NCBI GenBank assembly: GCA_900767645.1
Contig: CAAFZY010000030.1
Location: forward strand, 1 to 45,179
From: Alphaproteobacteria bacterium
GTDB lineage: Bacteria > Pseudomonadota > Alphaproteobacteria > RF32 > CAG-239
Direction of reading: 5' to 3'
DNA: 45,179 bases
In this document: piece by piece, positions 7,308 to 15,097 of the stretch
Numbering within the stretch: position 1 is the stretch's first letter
Layout: each line of letters starts with the position of its first letter
Notes under the pieces: generated by a model
What the model saw: only the letters and a program-made list of their open reading frames with translations
Databases searched by the model: none
Told to the model about the DNA's origin: nothing
Program-made: the position numbers and the translations under genes

Positions 7308-8738
7308 TTAAGCCAATTTGCTTAAAGCAACCCGCATACGATTTAAGGTTTCTTCTTTACCTAAAACGACGGCTAGTTCAGTGGCGCCACCGGGGGTTGT
7401 TTCTTTGCCGGAAAGGGCAATTCTAACCGGATAAAGCACCTGCCCGTTTTTAACGCCTTCAGCTTCAGCAACAGACTTCAACACATTGAACAAGGTTTCA
7501 TTGTTCCATTCATCAACTGCGGACAAAGCCTCATATGCCGGCTTTAAGCTGCGGGCAGCAACCGCCTCGTCGGTTTTCATCTTTTTATTTTGGAACAAAG
7601 TTGTATCATAATCAGGAAGCTGCTCTAAAAAGTCAGTCTGTTCGCAAATATCATTTAAGGTTTCAATACGCGGCTGTAAAACCGTGCTTAAAAATTCCAA
7701 ATTAACTTTGCGAGTTAAGCATTTTTGATAATATGGCAGTGCCATTTGATGAAAATCAGCCGGCGATAATGCTCTGATGTAACAGCCGTTCATCCATTTA
7801 AGTTTGGTACCGTCAAAAATAGCCGGCGATTTGTTTAATCGCTCCATATTAAAGGCTTGTTTCAGCTCGTCCAATGAAAAAATTTCCTGTTCGGTTCCGG
7901 GGTTCCAACCCAACAAAGCGATATAGTTCAAAATAGCGGCCGGCAAATAGCCTTTGGCAACCAAATCTTGGAACGAGGCGTCGCCGTTGCGCTTACTGAG
8001 CTTATGCTGCGCATCTTTCATAACTTGCGGAACATGAACATAAACAGGCGGAGTCCAACCGAAGTCTTCATAAATTAAATTATATTTCGGGGTCGACGAA
8101 ATATATTCATTGCCGCGAACAACGTGGGTAATTTGCATTAAATGGTCATCAACCACATTGGCAAAGTTATAGGTCGGAAAGCCGTCAGATTTAAGCAAGA
8201 CCCCTTCATCAAGCTCATCATAATCAATTTCAATTTCGCCGTAAACCACATCATGAAATACGGAAGTGCCTTTTTTATTAACGGTTTGACGAATAACATA
8301 CGGCTCGCCTGCCGCAACACGCTTTTTAGCCTCTTCAAGCGGAATAAGCTTGCACGGATCCTGAAACTTAATATTTTCTTCTTCGTTTTTTTGCTCATCG
8401 GCTTCATTTTGCGAGCAAAAACAATAATGCGCACCGCCAAGTTCAACCAATTTGTGCGCGTATTCGGCATAAAGCGACTTGCGTTCAGATTGCACATACG
8501 GGCCGAAATTGCCGCCGATATCCGGACCTTCGTCCCAATTCATGCCAACGGTTTTTAAGGTGGCGTAAATAATATCGGTTGCGCCTTCAACATAACGTTT
8601 TTGGTCGGTATCTTCAATTCGTAAAATAAAATCCCCCCCTTGCGACTTGGCAATAAGGTATTCATAAAGCGCGGTCCGCAAATTGCCGATATGCATATAA
8701 CCGGTCGGACTGGGCGCGAATCTGGTTCTGGTTTTCAT
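7308..8738 (-). CDS. gltX: Glutamyl-tRNA synthetase
   Basis: GltX charges tRNA-Glu (in many alphaproteobacteria also tRNA-Gln, which is later amidated). The class I signature FAPSPTGYMHIGNLRTALYEYL is at the N-terminus, with HIGN in place of HIGH, and the KMSKS-type loop reads HKLSKRNGD. The 476-residue length is normal. I chose the ATG at 8736-8738 because GAGGA lies about 6 nt upstream and the product then begins MKTRTRFAPSPTG. The in-frame ATG at 8750 has no Shine-Dalgarno and overlaps that GAGG. Alphaproteobacteria often have two GltX paralogues; which one this is cannot be told here. Confidence 0.96.
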   Translation of the reverse strand: MKTRTRFAPSPTGYMHIGNLRTALYEYLIAKSQGGDFILRIEDTDQKRYVEGATDIIYATLKTVGMNWDEGPDIGGNFGPYVQSERKSLYAEYAHKLVELGGAHYCFCSQNEADEQKNEEENIKFQDPCKLIPLEEAKKRVAAGEPYVIRQTVNKKGTSVFHDVVYGEIEIDYDELDEGVLLKSDGFPTYNFANVVDDHLMQITHVVRGNEYISSTPKYNLIYEDFGWTPPVYVHVPQVMKDAQHKLSKRNGDASFQDLVAKGYLPAAILNYIALLGWNPGTEQEIFSLDELKQAFNMERLNKSPAIFDGTKLKWMNGCYIRALSPADFHQMALPYYQKCLTRKVNLEFLSTVLQPRIETLNDICEQTDFLEQLPDYDTTLFQNKKMKTDEAVAARSLKPAYEALSAVDEWNNETLFNVLKSVAEAEGVKNGQVLYPVRIALSGKETTPGGATELAVVLGKEETLNRMRVALSKLA

Positions 8739-8767
8739 GGTTTTCCTCATAAATTAAAGCTTATTCC

Positions 8768-8795
8768 AAAATAAAACAAAATATTTGCAATGCAA
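8768..8795 (-). promoter_or_regulatory. Possible gltX promoter
   Basis: On the minus strand TTGCAT (8790-8795), a 16-nt spacer and TATTTT (8768-8773) lie about 30 nt upstream of the gltX start. Both boxes are partial matches in an AT-rich segment, so this is tentative. Confidence 0.3.
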
Positions 8796-8852
8796 GAACT
8801 TTTTTGAACTATTTAAACCGCAAAAAAAATCCTTATATTTCAAAGGTAATAC

Positions 8853-8881
8853 TTGACATTTAGCTTAATTGTAATTAAAAG
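8853..8881 (+). promoter_or_regulatory. Possible rpoD promoter
   Basis: A perfect TTGACA -35 box (8853-8858) is followed after 17 nt by TAAAAG (8876-8881), a 4-of-6 match to the -10 box. It would give an untranslated leader of about 55 nt. That leader contains a small GGAGTC/GGCTCC-type inverted repeat around 8902-8919 of unknown meaning. Confidence 0.45.
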
Positions 8882-8942
8882 AAATCCAGCTAGCAACCAT
8901 AAGGAGTCTGATAAGGCTCCCTGAACATGTTTAAGGAATGTT

Positions 8943-11033
8943 ATGTCTGAAAAAGAAACTCAAGACTTTTATGATGGGAACAATCCTGATTCTCCGTTAA
9001 TCGATTCACTCGGCGCCGCCGTTAAAAGCCTTATTGAAAAGGGTAAAGAACGCGGTTACATTACTATGGAAGAACTCAATAAAGTTCTGCCGCCCGAAAA
9101 AGAATCTTCCGAACAAATTGAAGATATTTTATCCGGTATTTCCGATATGGGAATCAGTATCACTTCCGAATCGGAAACCGATCAGTTTGACGCCGATAAC
9201 GAAGATGAAGAAGAAAATTCCGATTATGATGCCGATGAAAGCGGTAACTTTGATGAAAAAGACATGGGGCGCTCTGATGACCCCGTGCGTATGTATCTGA
9301 AAGAAATGGGCACGGTAGAGCTTTTGTCCCGCGAAGGCGAAATTGCCATTGCCAAACGTATTGAAGCCGGCAAAACCGTTATGATAAGCGGCTTGTGCGA
9401 AAGCCCGATGACCTTAAAAGCCATTGCCGATTGGCGCGATGAACTTGTTGCGGGAACTATGCAACTGCGCGACATTATTGATTTGGAAATGATGTACGGC
9501 GATGACAGCGAAGCCATGGTTTATGATGAAGAAGAAACTCAAGTTGATGATTTGGAAAAGGTTACCAAAGAATTATCCGAGAAAAACTTAGATGATATTG
9601 ATGACGACCTTGACACTGACATTGAACTTGAAGATACGGTTGATGAAGTTGAAGACATTGCCGATGCCGAAGCTGATGAAGACGAACGCGAGCTTAATGA
9701 AGGCGACGATTCGGAAAAGTCGGAATCCTCAGACAGCGACGATGAAACCGGCATGGGACACTCGTCAACTTCGGTTTCAGCCATGGAAACCGCTTTGCTT
9801 GAGCCTGTTTTGGATATTTTGAACAAAATTTCAAGCTATTACGACGATTTGAAAAAAGTTCAAACTCAGCGTATGAGCGCAATTCTTTCCGGACGAAAGA
9901 TTTCGCCGAGTGTTGAAAAGAAGTATTCGCAACTCAAAAAAGAACTTATTGAGTTGATGAGCTCTATTCATCTTAATGCCTCTCGCATTGAACAGTTGGT
10001 TGAACAATTAAACGAGCTTAACAAGCGCTTGATGGGCCAAGAAGGAAAACTTTTACGTTACGCCCTTTCATGCAAAATTAAACGCGATGATTTTTTGGAA
10101 GCTTATCAAAAATCGGAACTTGATCCGAACTGGCTTGATAACGTTTCACACAAAAAAGATAAGCATTGGCAAATGTTTGTGGAAAAATACGGCGCTGAAG
10201 TTGCCCAAATCCGCGACAGCATTGCCCAAATGTCACAAGAATGCGGTCTGCCGATTAGCGAATACCGCAAAATGGTTGATACCATTAAACGCGGTGAACG
10301 TGAGGCTGAGCGCGCTAAAAAAGAAATGATTGAAGCAAACTTGCGTTTGGTTATTTCGATTGCTAAAAAATACACCAATCGCGGTATGCAGTTTTTGGAT
10401 TTAATTCAGGAAGGCAACATCGGTTTGATGAAAGCGGTCGACAAGTTTGAATATCGCCGCGGCTATAAGTTTTCAACTTATGCCACATGGTGGATACGTC
10501 AGGCCATAACCCGCTCGATTGCCGACCAAGCCCGCACCATTCGTATTCCGGTTCATATGATTGAAACCATTAACAAATTGGTTCGCACTTCTCGTCAGAT
10601 GTTGGCAGAAATGGGGCGCGAACCGGTACCGGAAGAATTGGCAAAGCGTTTGTCTATGCCGCTTGAAAAAATCCGCAAAGTTATGAAAATTGCCAAAGAA
10701 CCGGTAAGTCTTGAGGCGCCGGTCGGAGATGAAGAAGATTCTTCACTCGGTGATTTTATTGCCGATGAAAGCGCATTACAGCCTTTAGATTCGGCTATTC
10801 ACACCAACTTAAAAGAAACCTGCACCAAGATTCTTTCGTCCCTCACCCCGCGTGAAGAAAGAGTTTTACGCATGCGTTTCGGTATCGGTATGAACACTGA
10901 CCACACTTTGGAAGAAGTAGGACAACAATTTAACGTTACTCGTGAGCGTATTCGTCAAATTGAAGCTAAAGCCTTACGAAAGCTAAAGCATCCGAGCCGC
11001 TCGCGCCGGTTGCGTTCTTTCTTGGATCAATAA
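8943..11033 (+). CDS. rpoD: Primary sigma factor RpoD (sigma-70)
   Basis: RpoD directs RNA polymerase to housekeeping promoters. The 696-residue product has region 1.1 at the N-terminus and region 1.2 from about residue 110 (DDPVRMYLKEMGTVELLSR). A long, very acidic non-conserved insert lies around residues 190-280. Regions 2-3 run from about residue 460 (LRLVISIAKKYTNRGMQF, FSTYATWWIRQAITRSIADQ). Region 4 starts near 634 (LTPREERVLRMRFG) and ends in the helix-turn-helix VTRERIRQIEAKALRKLKHP. An AAGGA Shine-Dalgarno precedes the ATG. It is monocistronic, with its own terminator. Confidence 0.98.
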   Translation: MSEKETQDFYDGNNPDSPLIDSLGAAVKSLIEKGKERGYITMEELNKVLPPEKESSEQIEDILSGISDMGISITSESETDQFDADNEDEEENSDYDADESGNFDEKDMGRSDDPVRMYLKEMGTVELLSREGEIAIAKRIEAGKTVMISGLCESPMTLKAIADWRDELVAGTMQLRDIIDLEMMYGDDSEAMVYDEEETQVDDLEKVTKELSEKNLDDIDDDLDTDIELEDTVDEVEDIADAEADEDERELNEGDDSEKSESSDSDDETGMGHSSTSVSAMETALLEPVLDILNKISSYYDDLKKVQTQRMSAILSGRKISPSVEKKYSQLKKELIELMSSIHLNASRIEQLVEQLNELNKRLMGQEGKLLRYALSCKIKRDDFLEAYQKSELDPNWLDNVSHKKDKHWQMFVEKYGAEVAQIRDSIAQMSQECGLPISEYRKMVDTIKRGEREAERAKKEMIEANLRLVISIAKKYTNRGMQFLDLIQEGNIGLMKAVDKFEYRRGYKFSTYATWWIRQAITRSIADQARTIRIPVHMIETINKLVRTSRQMLAEMGREPVPEELAKRLSMPLEKIRKVMKIAKEPVSLEAPVGDEEDSSLGDFIADESALQPLDSAIHTNLKETCTKILSSLTPREERVLRMRFGIGMNTDHTLEEVGQQFNVTRERIRQIEAKALRKLKHPSRSRRLRSFLDQ

Positions 11034-11038
11034 ATTTA

Positions 11039-11066
11039 AGGCTCTGACTAAAATCAGAGCCTTTTT
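11039..11066 (+). terminator. Rho-independent terminator after rpoD
   Basis: AGGCTCTGA and TCAGAGCCT form a perfect 9-bp stem with a 6-nt loop followed by TTTTT. It begins six bases after the rpoD stop. Confidence 0.92.
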
Positions 11067-11067
11067 A

Positions 11068-11144
11068 ATACAACTTATGCACAGCTCCATAAAATTTCCA
11101 TCCCGTGGAGGGGTGGCGGCGGAACGCCGACGGGGTGGTGAAAA
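11068..11144 (+). repeat. Outer repeat unit upstream of pilin-like copy 2
   Basis: This unit starts with ACAACTTATGCACAGC, which recurs at the start of the 96-nt leader (11147-11162), so the unit is flanked by direct repeats. Its second half carries GGAACGCCGACGGGGTGGTG. A degenerate version lies at 44999-45061 in front of copy 3 (AACACCGACGGGGTGATT). It is absent before copy 1. It has no ORF of its own that looks real. Confidence 0.65.
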
Positions 11145-11240
11145 ATACAACTTATGCACAGCACGGACTCGTAAATATTGCAAAAAAAAAACGCGAGCTA
11201 AAATCTTCTCAAATTAATCTTTTTGAGGAGATTTTTGATG
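11145..11240 (+). repeat. Dispersed 96-nt leader repeat, copy 2
   Basis: This aligns without gaps to 5369-5464 and 45062-45157 and ends immediately before the ATG at 11241. The first 50 nt, including ten consecutive A, are identical to copy 1. The last bases before the ATG have diverged (TTTTTGATG in place of TTTTAGCTC). Confidence 0.9.
11195..11240 (+). promoter_or_regulatory. Leader hairpin covering the ribosome-binding site, copy 2
   Basis: The left arm 11195-11213 pairs with 11222-11240. Fourteen consecutive pairs next to the 8-nt loop are kept, including one G-U pair, and these cover the Shine-Dalgarno GAGGAG. The outer five pairs near the start codon are broken by substitutions. Access to the ribosome-binding site should therefore differ from copy 3, where all 19 pairs form. 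Confidence 0.6.
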
Positions 11241-12020
11241 ATGAAATCACATTTCAGCCGCTTTTTACACATCACTCTGTCACACACCGATATAAGAGAG
11301 ATGTTCACCTCTTCTTTGTCACTCTCCGACTTGATCGGAGAGTCCAGGTCAAATAAAGTAGCAAATTTATTCCACCTGGATTATCGGGTCAAGTTTGAGA
11401 ATGACAGTATTTGCGCCGGTCGTTCAATGGTCGAGATGCTTGGCGTTTTAGCGATAATAGGAGTTTTAAGCGTCGGCGCTATCGCCGGTTACTCCAAGGC
11501 GATGATGAAGTATAAACTAAATCAGCACGCACAGGCGGTTAATATGCTGATTAACAATACACTTACTATGAAAGACTCATTACCCCGCGACGGCAGCGAC
11601 GCCATCGGTTATAATTACTATGGTACCATTTTGTTTAAAACCAATTCATTGCCGGACGGAATTAAATATCTTAATAACTTTCGCCTGCAAGACATGTGGT
11701 TTAAGAATTTGATTTGGATTTTTTACAACAATACTAATAACACCGGAGGTATTGGATTTGAAATAAACAAATCTGCCGATGGAGCAGAAATTTGCCGCAA
11801 TATTGTTTTTGCCGCCAAAGAAAACGCCGCCGATTTATTTGCTGTAAATCTTGGCAAATCAAATGAAGGAGAAACCCACACCTATACCGAAACCTTATAC
11901 GGTGATAACTACTGCAACAAAAATAAAAGTTGTTTACGCAATTTAGACTTAAATAAAGTTGATAAAACTTGCAATGTGTGTGATAAAAGCGAATGTTCTT
12001 TATACGCATATTTCAAATAA
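11241..12020 (+). CDS. Type IV pilin-like protein, copy 2, with in-frame insertion
   Basis: From the ATG at 11241 the product is 259 residues. I chose this ATG because it aligns with the copy 1 and copy 3 starts at the end of the 96-nt leader. ATG 11238 is also possible; TTG 11223 lies inside the Shine-Dalgarno arm and is unlikely. The mature part begins G|RSMVEMLGVLAIIGVLSV as in copy 1. The C-terminal half shares CRNI..AKEN, VNL, GD..C and CLRN..L, plus extra Cys near the end (CNVCDKSEC). The difference is the N-terminus: MKSHFSR is followed by about 50 residues encoded by a palindromic repeat before the prepilin motif. Whether prepilin peptidase can still process this long leader is unknown. 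Function is unknown. Confidence 0.8.
   Translation: MKSHFSRFLHITLSHTDIREMFTSSLSLSDLIGESRSNKVANLFHLDYRVKFENDSICAGRSMVEMLGVLAIIGVLSVGAIAGYSKAMMKYKLNQHAQAVNMLINNTLTMKDSLPRDGSDAIGYNYYGTILFKTNSLPDGIKYLNNFRLQDMWFKNLIWIFYNNTNNTGGIGFEINKSADGAEICRNIVFAAKENAADLFAVNLGKSNEGETHTYTETLYGDNYCNKNKSCLRNLDLNKVDKTCNVCDKSECSLYAYFK
11262..11414 (+). repeat. Palindromic element inserted in frame in pilin-like copy 2
   Basis: This stretch of about 150 nt is present in copy 2 but not in copy 1 or in the visible start of copy 3. It contains ACTCTCCGA/TCGGAGAGT (11321-11329 / 11335-11343, perfect, 5-nt loop) and CCAGGT/ACCTGG (11344-11349 / 11374-11379). It ends with GGATTATCGGGTCAAG and GAATGACAG, which resemble a palindromic repeat family I recall from many alphaproteobacteria, and it is analogous to Rickettsia palindromic elements. 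Translation stays open through it. The exact borders are approximate. Confidence 0.7.
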
Positions 12021-12245
12021 TCAGTTCAGCCCCTCGGTATAATAGCTGATTGAGGTATGTAAAAGCTTGCTCAATTTAAGCAGCATTTCAGAATATATTT
12101 CTTTGGTACCGTATTCATAGGCTTTCAGCTCCTCAATCGGCACTGCCAAAACATAAGCGGCAAAAGACAGCGGCAAGCCCATTTTCTGCCGCCGTCGAAA
12201 AATTCTTAACCCGATATAACTCCTAAATGCAGTAATGTTATTCAT
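12021..12245 (-). CDS. Small XRE-family helix-turn-helix-like protein
   Basis: This 74-residue protein follows the layout of a Cro/C1-type domain: IGLRIFRRRQKMGLPLSFAA (helices 1-2), then VLAVPIEELKAYEYGTKEI (recognition helix and following turn), then LLKLSKLLHTSISYYTEG (helices 4-5). That is the pattern of XRE regulators, though the second helix (LSFAAYVLAV) is less typical. It is a single-domain protein with no partner domain. Its stop codon abuts the stop of pilin-like copy 2 with no gap, so the two are convergent. It could regulate a neighbour, but no operator was identified. Confidence 0.7.
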   Translation of the reverse strand: MNNITAFRSYIGLRIFRRRQKMGLPLSFAAYVLAVPIEELKAYEYGTKEIYSEMLLKLSKLLHTSISYYTEGLN

Positions 12246-12362
12246 AATCTCCTCTCCGATTATGCTATAACATCATCTATACACCACTTTCAGATTAATA
12301 TCAAGCTATTTTTGAACTAATAAGATGATTTATGCTTAAGATAAACTTTTAAGTTGCATATA

Positions 12363-12839
12363 TTAATTCAGCAGACGTGCTTTCTCACGTTGCCAATCGC
12401 GCTCTTTGATGCTCTCGCGCTTATCATAAACCTTTTTACCGCGCCCGAGGCCGATTTCAAGCTTAGCGCGTCCACGCTCATTAAAAAAGAGTTTCATGGC
12501 GATTAAGGTTGAGCCTTTGCGGCTTAACTCGTTGATAATTTTAATAACTTCCTTTTTTTTGAGAAGCAGTTTACGGTCGCGTTTTTCAGCGTGGCTTTCA
12601 TAGCCTTTATTGGCATACTCGGCAATAAACATATTGGACATATAAATTTCACCGGACTTTTCAATTCCGAACGCATCATTAATATTGGCATGCCCTAACC
12701 TTAAAGATTTAACTTCCGTTCCGGTGAGTTGCAATCCGGCAATAAAAACATCAGAAATTAAATAATCAAAATGAGCGCGCCGGTTTTGTGCGACCAAGCC
12801 GGTGGTGATAAAATCAGCCTTTTTAACTTTTTTTGCCAT
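12363..12839 (-). CDS. smpB: SsrA-binding protein SmpB
   Basis: SmpB binds tmRNA and brings it to stalled ribosomes in trans-translation. The 158-residue protein has the N-terminal beta-barrel with FDYLISDVFIAGLQLTGTEVKSLR and ends in the basic tail KKVYDKRESIKERDWQREKA, which enters the mRNA channel. Length is normal. It is the last gene of a minus-strand run, 10 nt downstream of the bactofilin gene. No tmRNA gene was seen in the window. Confidence 0.97.
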   Translation of the reverse strand: MAKKVKKADFITTGLVAQNRRAHFDYLISDVFIAGLQLTGTEVKSLRLGHANINDAFGIEKSGEIYMSNMFIAEYANKGYESHAEKRDRKLLLKKKEVIKIINELSRKGSTLIAMKLFFNERGRAKLEIGLGRGKKVYDKRESIKERDWQREKARLLN

Positions 12840-12849
12840 GGTACAACTT

Positions 12850-13344
12850 CTATTTTACCGACGGAGCCGTCTTAAATAAATTTTCAGAAGTTTCGGTTTT
12901 TACTTGCGGAGCCGGCTGAGCTGTCGGAGCTTTTTTAGGCGCGGTTTTGTTTTCAGATTCAGCGGTTGTTTGCTTAACAACACGGACACAACGTCCTTCA
13001 ATATATGCCCCCGGCTCAATGGCAATAGAAGCGTGAACGGCATCACCGATTAGGTGCGCTGTTCCGGCGACAAACAAATTTTCAACTTCCGCCGTACCGT
13101 GTAACGAACCGTACAAATTCAACGTTTGGGCTTTTACCTGCCCGATAACCTGCCCTTTAACACCGATAATCAGTTCATTGCAGCAAACATTGCCTTCCAA
13201 ACGCCCGTCAATATGGATAATATCGCCGCCCAAAATATTGCCTTTAATTTTAGTGCCGATACTGATAATGCTCGGAACCGGAGTGTTAGAACCGCGGCTC
13301 ATTTTCGCAATTTTCAAATATAACATTCTGCGCCAATTTTTCAT
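12850..13344 (-). CDS. Bactofilin
   Basis: Bactofilins are polymer-forming beta-helical scaffold proteins that place peptidoglycan enzymes at curved or growing cell regions. In this 164-residue protein the core, about residues 25-120, has short repeated beta strands (SIISIGTKIKGNILGGDIIH, VCCNELIIGVKGQVIGQVKA, GSLHGTAEVENLFVAGTAHL). A Lys/Pro/Ala-rich flexible tail follows. AAGGA precedes the ATG at 13344. It lies 11 nt downstream of an M23 peptidase gene, a pairing well known for bactofilins, which supports a role with that peptidase in cell shape. Confidence 0.92.
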   Translation of the reverse strand: MKNWRRMLYLKIAKMSRGSNTPVPSIISIGTKIKGNILGGDIIHIDGRLEGNVCCNELIIGVKGQVIGQVKAQTLNLYGSLHGTAEVENLFVAGTAHLIGDAVHASIAIEPGAYIEGRCVRVVKQTTAESENKTAPKKAPTAQPAPQVKTETSENLFKTAPSVK

Positions 13345-13355
13345 TTATTTTTCCT

Positions 13356-14585
13356 TTATAATTGAACTTTCATAAATGCCATCGGATCAACCGGCGTACC
13401 ATTATACAATACCTCATAATGCAGATGAGGACCGGTGGAGCGTCCGCTGGAACCGACTTCGGCAATAGTATCGCCTTGCTCAACATATTCGCCTTTTTTA
13501 ACATAAGCACGGTTTAGGTGAGCATAACGAGTTTTAAAGCCGTTACCATGGTCAATTTCAACCAAAATGCCGTAACCGCTGCTTTGACCGGATCGAATCA
13601 CTTTGCCTTTGGCCATGGTTTTAATTTTATTACCCTTATTGCTGGCTAAGTCAACCCCTTTGTGAGTTGCTGATTTTTTATTAAACGGATCAGAACGGTG
13701 CCCGAACGGCGAACTGAGCCAATAGCTCCACACCGGCTTGCCTAAAGGTACCGATTTCATAACTTCTTTATAGTAACTAACATCATCAATTTTACTGAAC
13801 ACTTCTTGCATTTTTTTGCTTAATTCCGCATTATCAACCAGCGGAACAGCGGGCTCATAGGTGCCGCCGGTGTTGTTTTTTTTGCTGTTGGCAAGCGGAT
13901 TGAAATATTTATTTTGTTTTTTCATCGACTTATTGATAGATGAAATCGCTTCTTTAATTTTATTCATTTCTTTTTCAGAAAGTTTTTCAACCTGATTTAA
14001 AATTTCCATTTCCGAAACTTCAAGTTTTTCCAAACTTCCCTGCAAAATACTGATTTTTTGCAACAACTCATTACGTTCTGAAACCGCTCGGTCGCGTTGC
14101 AACAGGGCGTCACGCAAAGTGGTTTTTTCCTCAAGTTCGTCTTCTTCCAGCCAATCGGTAGAATCGGCAATGCGGCGGATTTTTTCTTCCACCACCTGAG
14201 CTTGTTGTTTGTAGCGATTAAGGTTCAAATCATCTTGAACCTGCCCCTCGTCAATTAAAGTAAACATTGAGCTGATATTGCGGTGAATTGCCACAAAATC
14301 AGTCATTAAATCGACATACGCATTGCGAGTTTCATCAAGTTCGCGATCTTTAACGGAAATAATTTTATCTGATTTATTGTACATGTAATACGAATACGTA
14401 CTCCAGCCGCCGACAATTAACAACAACGTCAGCACAAACATCTGAAGTTTAGATGAAATATTAAAAACCTTAGCCCGACCGCCGCTTCTGAAAATAATTT
14501 CCTTGTTGGAAAACATCGGTCTTTTGGTATTATAATTAACCGCGGAAGGTTTTTTAACTTTGAATTTTCGTAAAATCCTTGCCAT
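13356..14585 (-). CDS. Membrane-anchored M23 peptidase
   Basis: This 409-residue protein has a cytoplasmic basic N-terminus, one membrane segment at about residues 45-65 (KLQMFVLTLLLIVGGWSTYS), a coiled-coil region at about 75-240 and a C-terminal M23 (LytM-type) domain. Zinc ligands are visible: HKGVD near residue 307 and HLHYEV near 385, in the usual GRSTGPHLHYEV context. Such enzymes cut peptide cross-links of peptidoglycan. With all ligands present it may be catalytically active rather than only an activator. The adjacent bactofilin gene suggests it is recruited by that filament. Confidence 0.93.
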   Translation of the reverse strand: MARILRKFKVKKPSAVNYNTKRPMFSNKEIIFRSGGRAKVFNISSKLQMFVLTLLLIVGGWSTYSYYMYNKSDKIISVKDRELDETRNAYVDLMTDFVAIHRNISSMFTLIDEGQVQDDLNLNRYKQQAQVVEEKIRRIADSTDWLEEDELEEKTTLRDALLQRDRAVSERNELLQKISILQGSLEKLEVSEMEILNQVEKLSEKEMNKIKEAISSINKSMKKQNKYFNPLANSKKNNTGGTYEPAVPLVDNAELSKKMQEVFSKIDDVSYYKEVMKSVPLGKPVWSYWLSSPFGHRSDPFNKKSATHKGVDLASNKGNKIKTMAKGKVIRSGQSSGYGILVEIDHGNGFKTRYAHLNRAYVKKGEYVEQGDTIAEVGSSGRSTGPHLHYEVLYNGTPVDPMAFMKVQL

Positions 14586-14671
14586 AAATATTCCGTTATT
14601 ACAATGCGATGCGTAAACACCGCGCCAAATCTGCCATAATATAGCAGATAAATTACAAAAAATAAAGAATT

Positions 14672-14998
14672 TTATTTGTTATCAGCTTCATCTAAAATGA
14701 TAAACTCATCTTTTCCTACCATATTAAGCACAATATGCGCGCGTTCATCAAGCATATCCAAATCGAGGCTTTCCGGCGACAACAATTTAACTTTCGCTTC
14801 CCATTCCGATTTTTCAGCCGCATATTTTTCAGCCGCACGACGGGCTTCTTTTACTTCGTCGGTTAAATATACATAACGCAAAAATCCGCGCTCGCCTTTA
14901 ACCGCATAAAAGCTGAAATAAATAAAGGTAAGAATCGTAATCAACAAAAAGCCGGAAGAACTTTTTACTTTTGAAAATATGTTATAAATCCAGCTCAT
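14672..14998 (-). CDS. ftsB: FtsB/DivIC-type septum formation initiator
   Basis: This 108-residue bitopic protein has a short cytoplasmic N-terminus, a membrane helix at about residues 17-33 (FLLITILTFIYFSFYAV), a coiled coil at about 45-70 (LTDEVKEARRAAEKYAAEKS) and the segment LLSPESLDLDMLDERAHIVL, typical of FtsB. FtsB links FtsL and FtsQ in the divisome and helps activate septal peptidoglycan synthesis. It sits between the MsbA-like gene and the M23 peptidase gene. The family is poorly conserved, so the assignment rests on layout and the LDERAR-like motif. Confidence 0.8.
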   Translation of the reverse strand: MSWIYNIFSKVKSSSGFLLITILTFIYFSFYAVKGERGFLRYVYLTDEVKEARRAAEKYAAEKSEWEAKVKLLSPESLDLDMLDERAHIVLNMVGKDEFIILDEADNK

Positions 14999-15050
14999 TG
15001 TAACCCTGTTATTGTTAATTTTATACCCAACGGCAGAATCGCCGTACGAG

Positions 15051-15066
15051 ATGTATTTAAATACAT
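15051..15066. other. Perfect 16-bp palindrome upstream of ftsB
   Basis: ATGTATTTAAATACAT is a perfect inverted repeat in the 99-nt gap between the MsbA-like gene and ftsB. A second small inverted repeat (ACGGC/GCCGT, 15030-15045) lies next to it. It may be a protein-binding site, but AT-rich DNA gives such palindromes by chance. Confidence 0.3.
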
Positions 15067-15097
15067 TATGGTTAACAATTGGTTTAGGTAAAAAACT

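Noticed and set aside
9539..9826. A Ser-rich 95-codon open frame antisense to rpoD
   Set aside because: It is the complement of the acidic insert of rpoD, where Asp/Glu codons give Ser-rich frames. It has no ribosome site.
11105..11356. An 83-codon frame across the outer repeat, leader and palindromic element
   Set aside because: It crosses repeat borders and overlaps the better supported pilin-like gene in another frame. Similar frames appear wherever the repeat lies.
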